From Puccinellia tenuiflora (lineage: Eukaryota; Streptophyta; Magnoliopsida; Poales; Poaceae): a stretch of 64,000 nucleotides of DNA. Location of the stretch: positions 1,410,243-1,474,242 of the forward strand of contig QRDG01000621.1 of NCBI GenBank assembly GCA_012064385.1, in the 5' to 3' direction. Position numbers and translations under genes: made by a program. Numbering within the stretch: the first letter of the stretch is position 1; each line of letters starts with the position of its first letter. Shown here one piece after another: positions 1 through 10,910 of the stretch. Below the pieces are notes generated by a model. That model ran no database searches. It was not told the origin of the DNA and saw nothing but the letters and a program-made list of their open reading frames with translations.

Positions 1-1393
1 GAGGGTGGCCCACGTGGCCAGATTCCTTGGCCGCATGGGACCCACCATCTGGGGCCTTGAGGCTCCGTTGCCGTCGATCTTTTTTTTTCAGAACCTTCGT
101 CTTGACCTAAAACCGACTATAAAAATAGTCCCCGCCGCCCTTCGGAAGGGAGGCGGCCGAAAACACAGAAACACCAAAACAGAGATCTGGAGCTGTAGAT
201 TGGAGGGGGAAAACTCCGGAAGAGCGCTGCCGGTGTGGTCTCCATCTCCCCCAACGACATCTCCACCGTCTCCATGATGAAGAGGGAGTAGTCCACCCCT
301 GGACTATGGGTTTGTGGAACTAACTTATGTATCTCTCCACTCTCTTGAGCTTCACTAATTAGCACCGTATGAGCTGCCGAACATGATTACGGTCATCTAT
401 GTAATTCCTTTGTGGTGGATCTCTTTATGAGTTAATATATGTTTGAGATTGCAATTGTTTTGTTTCAGTTATGAAAGTAGATGCATATTATGTACCCTGT
501 TCTTGTCTACTTGTTTTGATCAAGCATGTTTATGAGAGCATGTGTGGGGGAACGTGTGCATTAGTTGGAGTAATGAGGGGGTGGCTAGTGCGGTGAAAGT
601 GAGAGAAGTTCCGCGATCCACTTGGGTATTTTTACCTTACTTTGTTGCCTCACTAGGGATAAAGAAAAATACCATGCTACCGGAGGTGTGGTTGTGACCA
701 TTGCCACTTCTCCATGACTAGATCTAGCATGTTCTTATTTTAACTTCATGTCATAAGACTTAAAGCTATACTCTGATTTATCTTAATTACTGAGGTGCTA
801 AGATTTAGTTCACATCTTGATGGAGTATAAGAGAGATTAATAAACAAAAGATCTCTATGTTAGGACGTGATGTCCATATAATTAGTAACTTGTCATGGAA
901 CCTTTTTGTTGCAATCTCATATGTCAATTCTAGTGTTCCATTATCTACCACTTTATTAAAGAGAGAGTGCATTTGTGAAACCATGAACCCCGGTCCATTT
1001 TTAATCATAAGAAAAACCTTTCCAACAACTTATAAGCATTTTCCATTTTCTGCCATTTAAAAATCCGAAAATATAAAAACACTTTTATATCTTGCATTCA
1101 CAATACAAAACCCAAAAATATCATCCATCATTGTTTCCACCATCCTTGCATATTATTTATCAACATTGCATATTTATTTCTTGTTCTGCATTTGTTATAT
1201 TTTCATATCATTCTCACACCTTGTGCTTGACAATCACTTGGTGAGGTTGAAGGCACAAAACAATTTACTTTGTTTTGCAGGTTTTCAAGAGAAGGATAAG
1301 AAGATAAATCTTTCCCCGAGAGTTCGATATTAAACCCTCGAGTCACCCCTCGTGGGGAAACCGTCTTTCCTATAATACACACTCTGCGCTTGG
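1..1393 (+). mobile_element. Partial Athila-like LTR plus leader
   Basis: Non-coding sequence entering from the left edge. The GC-rich part (1-60), the line with the phrase gaggagggagtagtcc-like at about 280-295, and the phrase atgaaccccggtccat at about 982-997 recur in the Athila-like LTRs at 61.26-61.6 kb and (reversed) 62.41-62.45 kb. Near 1310-1390 the sequence resembles the leader that follows such LTRs (ccctcgagtcaccc, ctctgcgcttggag). No coding region is seen. The left end is outside the window and the right end appears cut by the Tat-lineage fragment. The family assignment is inference from shared motifs, not from a database. Confidence 0.5.
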
Positions 1394-2521
1394 AGTCTCA
1401 ACCTAAGCTAAGTTCAAGGCCATCAACGACATCGCCATCGCCCGCACCGCCAAGCTCGGGGGCTCGACATCATCATCGCCCGCACCGCGAAACTCGGGGG
1501 CTCAACACCGATATCTCCCGTGTCTCTCAGACTGCATCCGGCTCCCGCGTCAAGTTGGGCCGGCTCCAACTTCTGCCGCTGACTCCACGGGCTACCGGCT
1601 CTGACTCCAACTTCTACAGCCGGCTCCACGGGCTGCCGGCTCCGACTCCAGCTTCAGTTCCAGCTGGCTCCAGCTCCAGTTTCAACCGGCTCCAGCTCCA
1701 ACTTCAGCATTTCATCCACAACAATCAAGACAAGGGGAAGCTCGTGAAGGCTTTCCCAGCAAGCAGCAAAACCTCCACGCGCTCGGGGGCTAGTGTCGGG
1801 GGATGACCCCCCGGTATATCAAAGTCCATAACTCGACAAGAGAACAAGAGAAGCAAACCACGAAGATCAAGTAGACGGTCGGCTTGCTGCTGGCTGCCTT
1901 GAGACTGCAGGTTGCTGGCTATTGGCTGCAGGCTGCCTTGAGACTGCAGGCTGCTAGCTGCCTTGAGATTGCAGGCTGCTGGCTGCAGGCTGCCCCAGTC
2001 CGGCTGCTCCAGTCCGACTGCTCCAGTCCGATTGCCCCAGTCCGGCTGCTCCAATCCGGCTGCTCCAATCCGGCTGCCCCAGTCCGGCTGCGCCTATCTG
2101 GCCACATCAGGCTGGCATCCCATGTGCGTGAGTAGTACTAGCTGGGCCCCATGGGCCACCCCTTTGTCCCCTGGGCATCCCCTTTATAAGGTGCACCAGG
2201 GAGCCCTTGAGAGGCAAGTTTTTGGGGAAACCCTAGATAGATACTTTGGGAGGCGGAGTCTCTTCTCATCCCCACCTACCCCCTTCTTCCTCCTCTAGCT
2301 AGAGAGAGAAACACAACTCAAGTAGCAACCATGTAGCCTGAGATCTATTCCATCATATACATCAGACATGCAGGAGTAGGGTTTGACCTCACCACGAGGG
2401 CCCCGAACCTGGATACATCGCATGTTCTTGCCGTGCTTGTGCCCAATCCCGCTGGAACGCCATCGCCTTGTCCCACAAATTCCCCATCTCTAATGGGTAT
2501 GCCGTGCTAACCACCACGACA
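1394..2521 (+). mobile_element. 3' end of a Tat-lineage gypsy element with LTR
   Basis: A polypurine tract gctcgggggctag (1781-1793) is followed at 1794 by an LTR that starts TGTCGGGGG and ends CCACGACA at 2521 (728 bp). Both the tract and the terminal CCACGACA are shared with the Tat-lineage element at 34.7-56.8 kb. A TATA-like ttataag lies at about 2184. The 400 bp before the tract contain two more ctcgggggct copies (near 1455 and 1493), so polypurine-tract-like duplication also occurs here. No coding domain remains; the element is a 3' fragment. Confidence 0.6.
1996..2093 (+). repeat. 14-bp minisatellite, about 7 copies
   Basis: Units of the form cagtccggctgctc follow one another every 14 bases (at 1996, 2010, 2024, 2038, 2052, 2066, 2080) with single-base variants (cagtccg/caatccg, ggc/gac/gat). 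It lies inside the LTR at 1794-2521, upstream of its TATA-like box. A looser ctgcaggctgc repeat precedes it (about 1890-1992). Confidence 0.85.
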
Positions 2522-2522
2522 G

Positions 2523-2696
2523 GTGCCAAATGACTTGTGCTTTGTTGATAACGACCCTGCGGGGGTGTTCTTCCTGCGATTTGAGCACATCTTCGACATG
2601 TTCCACTTCAAACACCTCGATCGATCCATCATCCGCCTTTTTGTACTCAATCAAGCCTACATGGTCGCAAAAGAGGGTCACTTGCACAGATATTGA
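2523..2696 (+). pseudogene. Ulp1-protease-like remnant in CACTA
   Basis: One open frame of 57 codons without a start, closed by TGA at 2694. It contains FEHIFDMFHFKHLDRSIIRL followed by FVLNQAYMVAKE, which resembles the stretch preceding the catalytic histidine in Ulp1-type cysteine protease domains that many plant CACTA and Mutator elements carry. The catalytic residues themselves are not visible. The assignment rests on pattern recognition only. Confidence 0.35.
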
Positions 2697-2848
2697 CGAT
2701 GATGGTCTGTTTAAATTGTTTTGCGTAGAGAATGCCACTTGCTCATCATTTTATACCCGCAAATATCACATGCTTTGTATCTGGACTCGTTGTCAGACGT
2801 GTGCCCGAAAGACTACACCGGAATCAAGGGTGTTCTGGATGATGCTAT

Positions 2849-3298
2849 ATGCGCTTCAACTACTCTGGAGGCCACGTCAAAGAGAAAAAACGCAAGTCAG
2901 GTCGGCTAGTATTCGGCCACAAAACTGACTTTCCTTGCCTCAAGCAAGCAAAAGACAGTAGGATGGATGTCTTCCACGTCATGCATCACATACAGGAGTA
3001 CGTACGGGATTATCAACAGCTACGCATATCATCTCAGAGATCTCGATCTCATGTCGTTAAATGGGGCAAAGACTTAGCAAACGCGCCCGATAGTGAAATT
3101 AGGCTTCAATTCTATCGCATCCAGAAGAAGGTTGCATCGATCATCTATAGGGATGTCTACCCAACCGATGGTATGTTCTTCGACGGCATACTAACGTGGC
3201 TAGAGGCGGAAGATCGCTTAGCTCTACAGCGTGACTATCGGCCATTCCCCAAGTTAGGTGACATTTCGATAGAGCGCCTGCCCAAGAAAACGAAGTAA
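2849..3298 (+). CDS. CACTA-associated ORF of unknown function
   Basis: A 149-residue ORF, basic at the start (KEKKRKSGR), with no domain I recognise. Later segments such as VVKWGKDLANAPDSE and the acidic/aromatic stretch DVYPTDGMFFDG look like a folded protein rather than random sequence. The frame is closed upstream by a TGA at about 2837, so the first Met at 2849 may not be the native start and this may be the last exon of a longer CACTA protein. It lies between the Ulp1-like remnant and the viroplasmin-like ORF on the same strand. A GTAAGT follows its end (3296) but splicing there to the 3515 ATG does not keep the frame. Confidence 0.4.
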   Translation: MRFNYSGGHVKEKKRKSGRLVFGHKTDFPCLKQAKDSRMDVFHVMHHIQEYVRDYQQLRISSQRSRSHVVKWGKDLANAPDSEIRLQFYRIQKKVASIIYRDVYPTDGMFFDGILTWLEAEDRLALQRDYRPFPKLGDISIERLPKKTK

Positions 3299-3515
3299 GT
3301 ACATGTGGTTCAATTATATTTTCTAAACTTGCCTAGCTCTACTTTGGAACAATTATTAAACTTGTCATACTTTTGCGTTATCACTCTCATGTGTACTTTT
3401 AATTGTGTTGTTTTTATTGCGAACAATATTGAACTCAACTTACTTTTAATCACCTAATATTATGTTGCATATTATCTATGAGTTTACTTATGTCGCATCT
3501 GTGTTTTGGGTGTAG

Positions 3516-3764
3516 ATGAAGAAGTGGTATGTCGTCTTCAAAGGGAGGGTCCCAGGAGTCTACACCGACTGGTCGGAGTGTCACGCTCAGGTGGACAAGT
3601 TCAAGGGCAACAGCTACATCTCGTTCCAGACAAAACAGGAGGCAAAAACAAGATACTTGAAGTTCCTAGAGGGAGAGAGGAAGAACACCGGCAAGAAGAA
3701 GAACTTCTTAATCCTTGTTTTACTTATTGTGATTGCCTTTCTGTTGTATCTGGTCATAGTTTAG
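3516..3764 (+). CDS. Viroplasmin/RNase H1 N-terminal domain ORF with C-terminal membrane segment
   Basis: An 82-residue protein. Residues 1-50 (KKWYVVFKGRVPGVYTDW, then QVDKFKGNSYISF and A-KTRYLKF) match the small RNA/DNA-hybrid-binding fold shared by caulimovirus viroplasmin and the N-terminus of eukaryotic RNase H1 (Pfam Cauli_VI type): Trp-Tyr-Val-Val, G-x-x-P-G-x-Y and the late Gly-Asn-x-Y are present. Residues 54-62 are basic (RKNTGKKKN) and 63-82 form a hydrophobic segment (FLILVLLIVIAFLLYLVIV), predicting a tail-anchored membrane protein. It sits in the CACTA element, preceded by a pyrimidine-rich tract and tgtag, so an upstream exon is possible. Family is well supported by motif; function in the transposon is unknown. 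Confidence 0.55.
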   Translation: MKKWYVVFKGRVPGVYTDWSECHAQVDKFKGNSYISFQTKQEAKTRYLKFLEGERKNTGKKKNFLILVLLIVIAFLLYLVIV

Positions 3765-4009
3765 CTATGTGACCGAACTAGTTTCTTAGTATGCACAACT
3801 CTCATCTAGATGTTGAAACTATTTGGTGTCCGAGAGAATTTGTATGCTTAACTCTTTGTACCTATATATTCGACAATTTGTACTATGTGATATTTCTGTC
3901 CTGTGAAAATACATGTTGTTACTGTACTGCATAAATTAAATTTGAATCAATACTGGAATATAAAATTAAATCAAAAATAAAATTCAAAAAACATTTAGTA
4001 GGAGCATGC

Positions 4010-4301
4010 AGTTGCAGGGAATGCTGCAGCAAAATAGGAGAACCTGCAGCGTGTCACGGCAGAGCACGTTTCAGGTGGGTGAAACTAGTGTTCGCGTGGT
4101 GGGCGGAAGCACGCTTCCACCATATTTAATACTGGCAGCGTGTGCGGCCGGAGCACGCTGCCACTAGGTTTGGTATTGGCAGCGGGCTCTTTCCGCACGC
4201 TGCCAGTACGATTTAGTAGTGGCGTAGGAGCAGCAACGTGCGGGGGCCCGCTGCCAATAGGACAAAGTGGCACGCTGCCAGTAGGATTTTTCCTACTAGT
4301 G
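4010..4301 (+). repeat. CACTA subterminal repeats and terminus
   Basis: At least six copies of a gcacgctgcca / tggcagcgtg motif in both orientations, with linkers gtaggattt and gtttggtattgg, ending in the terminal inverted repeat cctactagtg. In CACTA elements such subterminal repeats bind the element's DNA-binding protein (TnpA in En/Spm). Confidence 0.7.
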
Positions 4302-4870
4302 TTGGGTGGCTAGAAGTTAAGATCCACGCATTTAAGGCTTCACATTAATTGAGGAGAGAGAGAGAACTCGAGCAAAATATCTCAAGGTAGGTGGAGGGGT
4401 ATTTATACCCCTTCGCCAAATCAACATGTTTCCCGCCGTTGGGCCGGATCTTTCCGGACCTTAACACCGGAACTTCCGGTGCGGATACCGGAACTTCCGG
4501 CGTACAGTCCGGAACTTCCGGGCCACCAAAAATCTCCGGAGAGAACTTCCGGGAAAAACATCCGGGACCCCTCCAGAGAGGGATCCCGAAAAAGACTTAG
4601 CCATATTTCCTAGGATGAGTTCCAGGACCCGGAACTTCCATTCCTCCGAAAATATCCGGGGGGGGGGGGGGGGGGACTTCCGGCGAGAAGTTCCGGGACC
4701 CTTCCAGAGAGGTTTCCCAATAGGAATTGGCGGTTTTCCCATAGGCCGGATGTTTCCGGTGCCAGAACAAAACTTCTGGGGTTTAACCCACCGGAACTTT
4801 CGGCCTTAGCACCGGAATATCCGGGCCTACTTGGCAGAAAGGAACTGCGATTTCGTTTGTCTTCTCCGTC
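4302..4870 (-). mobile_element. LTR-like segment with CCGGAACTTCCGG motifs
   Basis: Just outside the CACTA end. On the minus strand a TATA-like box (gtataaatacc, about 4399-4409) lies downstream of a block with repeated palindromic ccggaacttccgg (near 4467, 4487, 4508 and variants up to 4800). A similar plan (TATA on the minus strand beside ccggagactccgg copies) is seen at 27.10-27.29 kb, so both are probably LTRs of one retrotransposon type. No termini or coding sequence could be identified. Confidence 0.4.
4658..4675 (+). repeat. Poly-G run of 18
   Basis: Eighteen consecutive G residues following aatatccg. A shorter run of 12 G lies at about 5400-5412. Such runs are prone to length error in sequencing. 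Confidence 0.9.
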
Positions 4871-5585
4871 TTCAGTCTTTTCACCGTCTTGTGCGAATTA
4901 ACAAATGTACATCTATCCACTTCACTAATAGAAATGATTAGCCCACAAAATGTGTTTTCATTATCACCAAAACCGAGAGATGTTCTTTCAGTGGCGGGGA
5001 CTCACCCTATGAGCGAGTTGAAGAAGATGTTAGCACTTAAAAGCCTTTGTGTGTACGAGCCCAAAAAAAATTTCGTTGTCGGCGAACAAGTGGTCGACGT
5101 GGCGCCAATGATGGACACGATACAAGTTAACGGGGAGCAAACCAGTGAACTGCACATTTGAGATAACCAGGCTAACTACGCCAGATATCGGTCTTCTCCC
5201 GTGTGACCAATTCTTCTCCTATTGTGTGAATAGCAGGCCTTTGGGAGGAGCATGCCAGGGCACCAACAGAAGCCGTGGACAACACCACATAGATGCCGTC
5301 GGGATGTGGTGCCGATATGCCTCCCTCGTGGCTTCATTGTGGGACTCAGTAGAGGGCCTCAATCGAGGCACTATCCCTACTACGGGTGAGGGAGAGAGAG
5401 GGGGGGGGGGGGTAGAAGAGGGTAGTACATCGCCATGCCATTATGGGAAGCGCATGTGAGAGAAAGTGCTCGGTAGAGAACGAGACGAGGGACATGGGCT
5501 ACAAGCACGAGTCAACGCGCCACTCGGGCTAATCCGACCCGTTTAGGACTCGTCGTGCATGACTTATCAAGAATTAGAACCATTA
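4871..5585. other. Unassigned intergenic stretch
   Basis: No gene, terminal repeat or recognisable domain was found. Two short ORFs (4889-5161 and 5145-5459, plus strand) show no family motif and the second runs into a GA/G-rich simple sequence at 5385-5412; both are considered chance ORFs or eroded element sequence. Confidence 0.5.
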
Positions 5586-5861
5586 GGCCATGTACAATGG
5601 GGGACTCTTAGCATGGGCGCTAGGGTTGTATTCCCACCCGTTTGCGCACAATTCCTAGTGGATCCTGAGATTTTAGACGACGTCAGTGCATAAAGTGGCG
5701 TCACGCGTCAAAACTCTGTTTTGTCAGCACGAGGCTATTCATACGCTAACGTTAGCATCAGTAGCGGTCGATTTAAATGCTCAAGGCGCTGACATGAGCG
5801 CTTAGCTGATAAAAGATTATGATAGTTTTTTACACTTACGCACTTCGCATTGTACATGTCC
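5586..5861. mobile_element. MITE with GGCCATGTACAATG ends
   Basis: Left end ggccatgtacaatg (5586) and right end cattgtacatgtcc (to 5861) are inverted repeats with one mismatch over 14 bp, 276 bp apart, with no coding capacity. The flanks read atta on the left and ttta on the right, compatible with a TTA target duplication of a Tourist/Harbinger-type MITE with a one-base slip. The LINE target duplication begins two bases after it. Confidence 0.65.
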
Positions 5862-5876
5862 TTTACTGTATAGTTT

Positions 5877-8800
5877 TTTTTTTTTGAAACTTCTACCATT
5901 TATTGATATAGCCTTAAGCACATTTTACATAAGATAGCTCGAGAGGGAAAACACTCTCAGCTGTAATAGCCAAGCAGACTGGACAACTTCCAGTTTGAAG
6001 CGACAAACACCTAGCAGATACACTACTGCTTTGCATACGAAGAGCAAGCTGCGCCTGGTGGTGCGCTTTTATATTGTAGGCTCTAAAAATATGAGCAATC
6101 CTCCTTGTGTCAAAACTTGCAGATGCCCTAATTGTAGAAATGGTATGTCTGATCTTCCAAGGACCTGCTAAAGATACATCCTGATTCATGGTTGCATGTA
6201 CCAGAACTGAAGAATCAGTTCTGAAGAGGGGTTCTTGAAGGTGTAGACAATCAGCCACTTTGACTGCCAGAAGCAACCCAAAAGCTTCAGCCTCGATCGG
6301 CGACGACACCGGAGGCGACCGGGCTGAGATATAGACCCGCGTCGCGTGATGACCCTGCAGTTGAACAAAAACACCAAGACCAGCTTGTTGGGACAAAGGA
6401 GCGAGTGCTGGGGTCCAAGCTGCATCAGAAAAAAGAACATGTCCTGCTTCCTGCAATTCCTGGCAGCCATGCTGAGCTAGTTGTTGTCGTTGATCTTGAG
6501 TTTGTTCCGTCTGCATCTGTGGGGTTAATTGCTGCGTATATAGTGCAGTGTCCTGCAACAAAGCAGAAGCCATAGAAAAAATCGCTTTGGGGTGCCTTTT
6601 TATCTTTTCGAAGAGAAAATCGTTTCTGTTTTTCCAAAGGCACCAAAGAAAAGTATAAAGAGTTTTGACTTCTATGCTTGGATGATTAGAAGATAATAGG
6701 AATTGTATCATATCAGGCAGCAATTGATGATCATTAAAGAGGAGTTCAGTTTTGATAAACCAGGGGTTAGAGTACCAGGCTGCTTTTGCAAAAGGGCAAA
6801 GAAAGAATAAATGCATTTCGTCCTCTTCTCTTCCACATCTAGAGCAATTAGAATTTATACGAGTAGAAAATCTCCCAACTCTTTTACCTGTTGCCAGAGC
6901 CTTTCTTAAAAGCCTCCATGCAAAAGTTTGTACTCTGGGTATCATACCTTTTTCTGTCCAGACCTGATTCAGTAAAGAAATGACTTGTTGAGATGCCTGT
7001 TTGGGTTGCTGATTTTGGGGCAGCTGCAATTTGGAGAAACAATGCTTGTAGGCACTTTTTGTTGAGAAGGTACCTGCAGGAGTTAGTTTCCATACCAAAG
7101 AGTCTTGGCCTACAGCATTAATAATAGGAGTTTGCAATATTTGTGAGGCCACATTAGGTGAAAACAAAGAATTTATCAGGTTTTGATTCCAAGACTTGTG
7201 AGCATGGTTCCAGAGATCTTTAATGGTGGCTGGGTACACATAAGGAGGCTGCTGAATATTCAAGTAATCATAAATATGTTGCCAACGATTAAACCAAGGT
7301 GTACTCCAAATGGAAGATGAACCATCAACAATTTGTGTAAAACAAGCAGATTCCAAAGAGGTTTTACCTTTAAAATGGCAGCCCAAAAAGCAGATTTTGG
7401 ACAGCTAGATTTAGCTCTCCAAATAGTTGTGTCAGCATGGTATTTTGACTTCAAAATAAGAGCAAGATTACTAGTTGGGTCCTTAGCAATTCTCCAAGCT
7501 GTAGAGAGAATCAAACTCTGATTTAAGGCTTGGAGATTCCTAATGCCTAGACCACCACTTTTCTTGTCAGTGCAAATATCCGCCCAAGCCCTTAAACAAA
7601 GATATCTTGAAGTGTTATCTTCTTTTATCCCTGTCCACCAAAATCTTCTAATGACAGCAGTGATGCTAGCAAGAAATTTTTTGGAGAACAAAATATTTGA
7701 CATGTAATAAACAGGGATAGAAGAGAAAACAGATTTAATAAGAGTAAGCCTAGCAGGGTGAGACATTCTATTTGCCTTATATGTTGTAAGCTTGGATTTA
7801 AACTTGTCATAAACAAAAGAGTAAGCAGCAGATCTGTCCTTAGCTGGCAAGATCAGAGGATGTCCTAAATGGATAAAAGAGGAATCAATATCAGGGACAG
7901 GAAACAAACTTTTTATTTCTTGCCTGAGCTGCAAATTAACATTAGCACTAAACATAATTCCCGATTTTGCCCAATTTGGGACTTGGCCTGAAAGGGAACA
8001 GAAATGATTTAAGATTTGAAGGATGGCTTCAGCTTCCTGCTTTGTTGCTGCACCACACACTAGTAGGTCATCTGCAAACATCAAGGAGTGTATAGGAGGA
8101 CATTCGGGACCCAAAGAAATACCTACAAGCCTGTTATTATGTAGAGCCTCTTGAAGAGCCAAGGATAGTTCATTAACGGCTAAAACAAACAGAGAGGGAG
8201 AAAGAGGACACCCCTGTCTTATACCTCTGGAGCTCTTAAATTTACCAAATGGCTGCCCATTGATAATAACAGAGAAAGTAGAAGTAGCAATGCAAGCATG
8301 GATCAAATTAATGAAATGGGCACTTAATCCTTTACGAGCTAAAGCAGAAGCAATAAAATACCATTCAAGTCTATCAAAAGCTTTAGCTAGATCGATTTTT
8401 AGCATGAAGCACTTTTCTTTGAAAGTTTTAACTAACGGTGAGCAATCTCTGGGCAGCAATGATGTTATCACTAATCCTTCTACCCTCTATGAAAGCCTGT
8501 TGAGAAGGATGGATGTAATCAACTAAAAGAGGCTTCAACCTGTTGGCCAAAGACTTGGAGATAATTTTATAAACAACATTACATAAACTAATTGGCCTAA
8601 AGTCCGAGGGAAGGTGGCAAACAAGTTTTTTTGGAATAAGAGCTATATGAGTTTCATTAAGCTTTGGTGGCATAGTGCCTGTTTCATAGAAGGTTCTTAC
8701 CAGATGTGTTATGTCTTCAGCTATCCATCTCCAAGCATTCCTATAGAAACCAACATTAAAACCATCTGGACCTGGTGAGGCATCTTTCTTCATTTCTTTT

Positions 8801-10756
8801 ATGATGTTCCAAATCTCCTCTTTGTCAGGTATAGAATTTGTGAAATCCTGCGCATCATGGTTAATAACAGAAAATACCGCAGGCCTACTACTGGAAGGGC
8901 AACTAGATTGAAAAATATTACGGAAGTAAGTGATAAATTCATCAGCTATATCTTGAGGGTTGAATAGGTCTTGCCCTTGACTATTCATAATGGAAATAAT
9001 CCTGTTTCTTCTTCTCCTCTTGGTGACTGCCTGATGGAAAAAAGTCGTGTTCCTGTCACCTTGTGTGACCCAATGCTTTTTTGCTCTTTGCTTATAGAAT
9101 TCATTTAGCTTTGTCATGCTTCCTTCATATTGGGCTACCAGGTTTGCTTCAAGAGCATGATCCTGTTGCTCCATGGGCTGCATCTGAATATCATTAATTT
9201 GATTCTGCAGCTGATTAAGTTGTTGTTGAAGTGGCCTTTTCTTTTTACACCACAGTTTGAGAGTACCTGCAAGATGTTTCGTACGCACATGAAAAGGTTT
9301 TGCGGTTGTAGATGTCCAATCATTTTTTGCAATAGATTGATAGTCCCCCTCAAGGGTCCACCAATTTTCAAATTTGAAGGTGAGTCGAGGTCTTACAAAT
9401 TTAGATTCAGTTGAAAGTAAGATAGGAGCATGATCGCTAAAACTATGAATAATGGGCATGTTGAAAACATTTGTCCTGGGAAACAAAGTACACCACTCAG
9501 CATTAGCAAGACAACGATCAAGACGTTCAAAAATAGGACTGGAAGAAAATCTCATGTTGGTCCAAGTGTAAGCAGGTCCTGAGAAACCCAGATCGAACAA
9601 GCCACACCGCTTTACATAGTTATTGAAGGCTCGCATACGATTGTAATTTACTTTAGCTCCATAAGATTCTTTTTCATGCATAATATTATTTAGGTCCCCT
9701 AAACAAACCATAGGCATGCCCAAATTGTCACAAACAAAGTCAGCAATTTGATCCCAAATCATGTCAGTACTATTATGATGTGGATCGCCATAAACACAAG
9801 CAAGAAGGAACTCAACATTACTAGGAATATGCATAGCTAGAGCGAGAATATAATATCTACAAGAAATCTTGATGTCAAGACGAATTTCATCAGACCACAT
9901 CAGCCAAAGCCCCCCCGAGAGACCAACCGAGGGAACAACAAAACTATCATGAGTATTAAAACGAGCGTTTAGATCAGCCGATGTACATCTAGAAGAACGA
10001 GTTTCAGAAACAAAGGTTACCTGCGAATTTGTCGAGTTCATCATTTTTGCAAGGTAATCCATCTTGTTGGAGTTGTGAAGGCTCCTGCCTTTACCTCGGC
10101 AATTCCATCCAACAAATTTCATGACTGCTGAGGGTGGGGCGACAGTGCGAGCATCCCTTCTGTCTGGAATTAAACCAGGGCCAGCTTGAGAACCTGCAGC
10201 AGCATCAGTAACACCAAGCTTTCTCCACATGAGGACCATAGAAGAAAAGGTAGCAGAGGCCGACAGCAAACTGTTATTTCTGTAGGCAACAGATTGATAG
10301 AATCAATCTCGAGGACGCTGAACGCCAAGGGCAATCTGCTGTGATGCAGACAGCAACCGCAGCGACCATACAACAATAGGGCAGAGATGTAGGAACTTGT
10401 TGAGGACCAGATCGATTTAAAAGGATGATAAAGGAGAAAGATTTGGGATTTTTTGGGATGTGACACACTAAAGAAAGAGGATAATACGGTGGAGGAGACG
10501 CAGATTGTGGGGATGGAGGAGTGGGAGCTGGATAAGCAGAGAAAAACGAGTTGGAGAAGGGAACGGAAAAGCAGAGGAAAACGAGCTGGAGAAGAGGATC
10601 TGGAGATTAATCGCGTGCAAGATCTAACGAAGAAAAAGCTAAAGGAAAGAGAAATCAAGCCAGATCTAGGAGAAGGATAAAGGAAGAGGAAGAAAGAAGG
10701 AAGGGAACGGCATTTCGCCAATCGCCACAACGGGACTAGTCCAACTTCTACAGTAC
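5877..10756 (-). mobile_element. L1-type LINE with 14-bp target duplication
   Basis: The identical 14-mer ttactgtatagttt flanks the element (5863-5876 and 10757-10770). On the minus strand the element ends in a poly-A tail (poly-T at about 5874-5885) and encodes an ORF2-like protein with endonuclease, reverse transcriptase, zinc-finger and RNase H regions. The 4.9-kb length is short for a plant L1. The 480 bp ahead of ORF2 are pyrimidine-rich on the coding strand, like a 5' UTR, and hold no ORF1 zinc-knuckle protein. Despite this the 5' end abuts the target duplication, so the copy inserted in this form. Confidence 0.9.
5914..10269 (-). pseudogene. LINE ORF2 (endonuclease-RT-RNase H), two frameshifts
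   Basis: Three overlapping frames read right to left. Segment 1 (10269-8428; likely start Met at 10122, MKFVGWNCRGKGRS) carries an APE-type endonuclease (WNCRG, CVYGDPHH, GDLNN, and the terminal SFSDHAPI with the catalytic SDH) and the start of reverse transcriptase (SDFRPISLCNVVYKI, QQAFIEGRRISDNI). Segment 2 (8471-7260) holds the RT palm: KIDLAKAFDRLEW, GIRQGCPLSPSLF and the catalytic LMFADDLLV. Segment 3 (7386-5914) holds a zinc-binding zf-RVT region (CSRCGREEDEMHLFFLCPFA) and a C-terminal RNase H (LFSDAAWTPA, EAEAFGLLLAV) as in many plant L1 elements. Frame changes fall near 8.45 kb and 7.38 kb, so no full-length product can be made. Catalytic motifs are otherwise preserved, indicating a fairly recent copy. 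Confidence 0.85.
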
Positions 10757-10762
10757 TTACTG

Positions 10763-10910
10763 TATAGTTTGAAAGAATTAAAGACCCAAGTGACGAAATG
10801 GTGCATTTTACTCTAGCTCATAGTTTCACTTGGGTCTATAGTTTGAAAGAATTAAAGACCCAAGTGACGAAATGGTGCATTTTACTCTAGCTCATAGTTT
10901 CTCTGTTCCG
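10763..10910. repeat. 74-bp tandem duplication
   Basis: The sequence beginning tatagtttgaaagaatta at 10763 is repeated almost exactly from 10837. The first copy overlaps the right-hand LINE target duplication, so the LINE integrated at the edge of this duplication. It lies about 240 bp upstream of the start codon of the five-exon gene. Confidence 0.9.

Larger units (their letters stand above)
2522..4301 (+). mobile_element. Terminal part of a CACTA (DTC) transposon
   Basis: The right end reads cctactagtg at 4292-4301, the reverse complement of a CACTAGTAGG terminus, as in En/Spm-type CACTA elements. The last 280 bp carry repeated subterminal motifs in both orientations (gcacgctgcca, ggcagcgtg, ctgccagtagg), another hallmark of the group. 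Three coding remnants lie inside. The other terminus is not visible, so the element is truncated or split by the LTR sequence to its left, and the 3-bp target duplication cannot be checked. Confidence 0.75.

Noticed and set aside
3286..3520. Joining the ORF at 2849-3298 to 3516-3764 as one spliced gene
   Set aside because: The GT-AG pair is attractive but the joined frame meets a stop at once; kept as separate ORFs.
10170..10730. 186-codon minus-strand ORF as LINE ORF1
   Set aside because: Pyrimidine-rich leader translated to Ser/Leu/Phe repeats; no zinc knuckle or RNA-binding motif.
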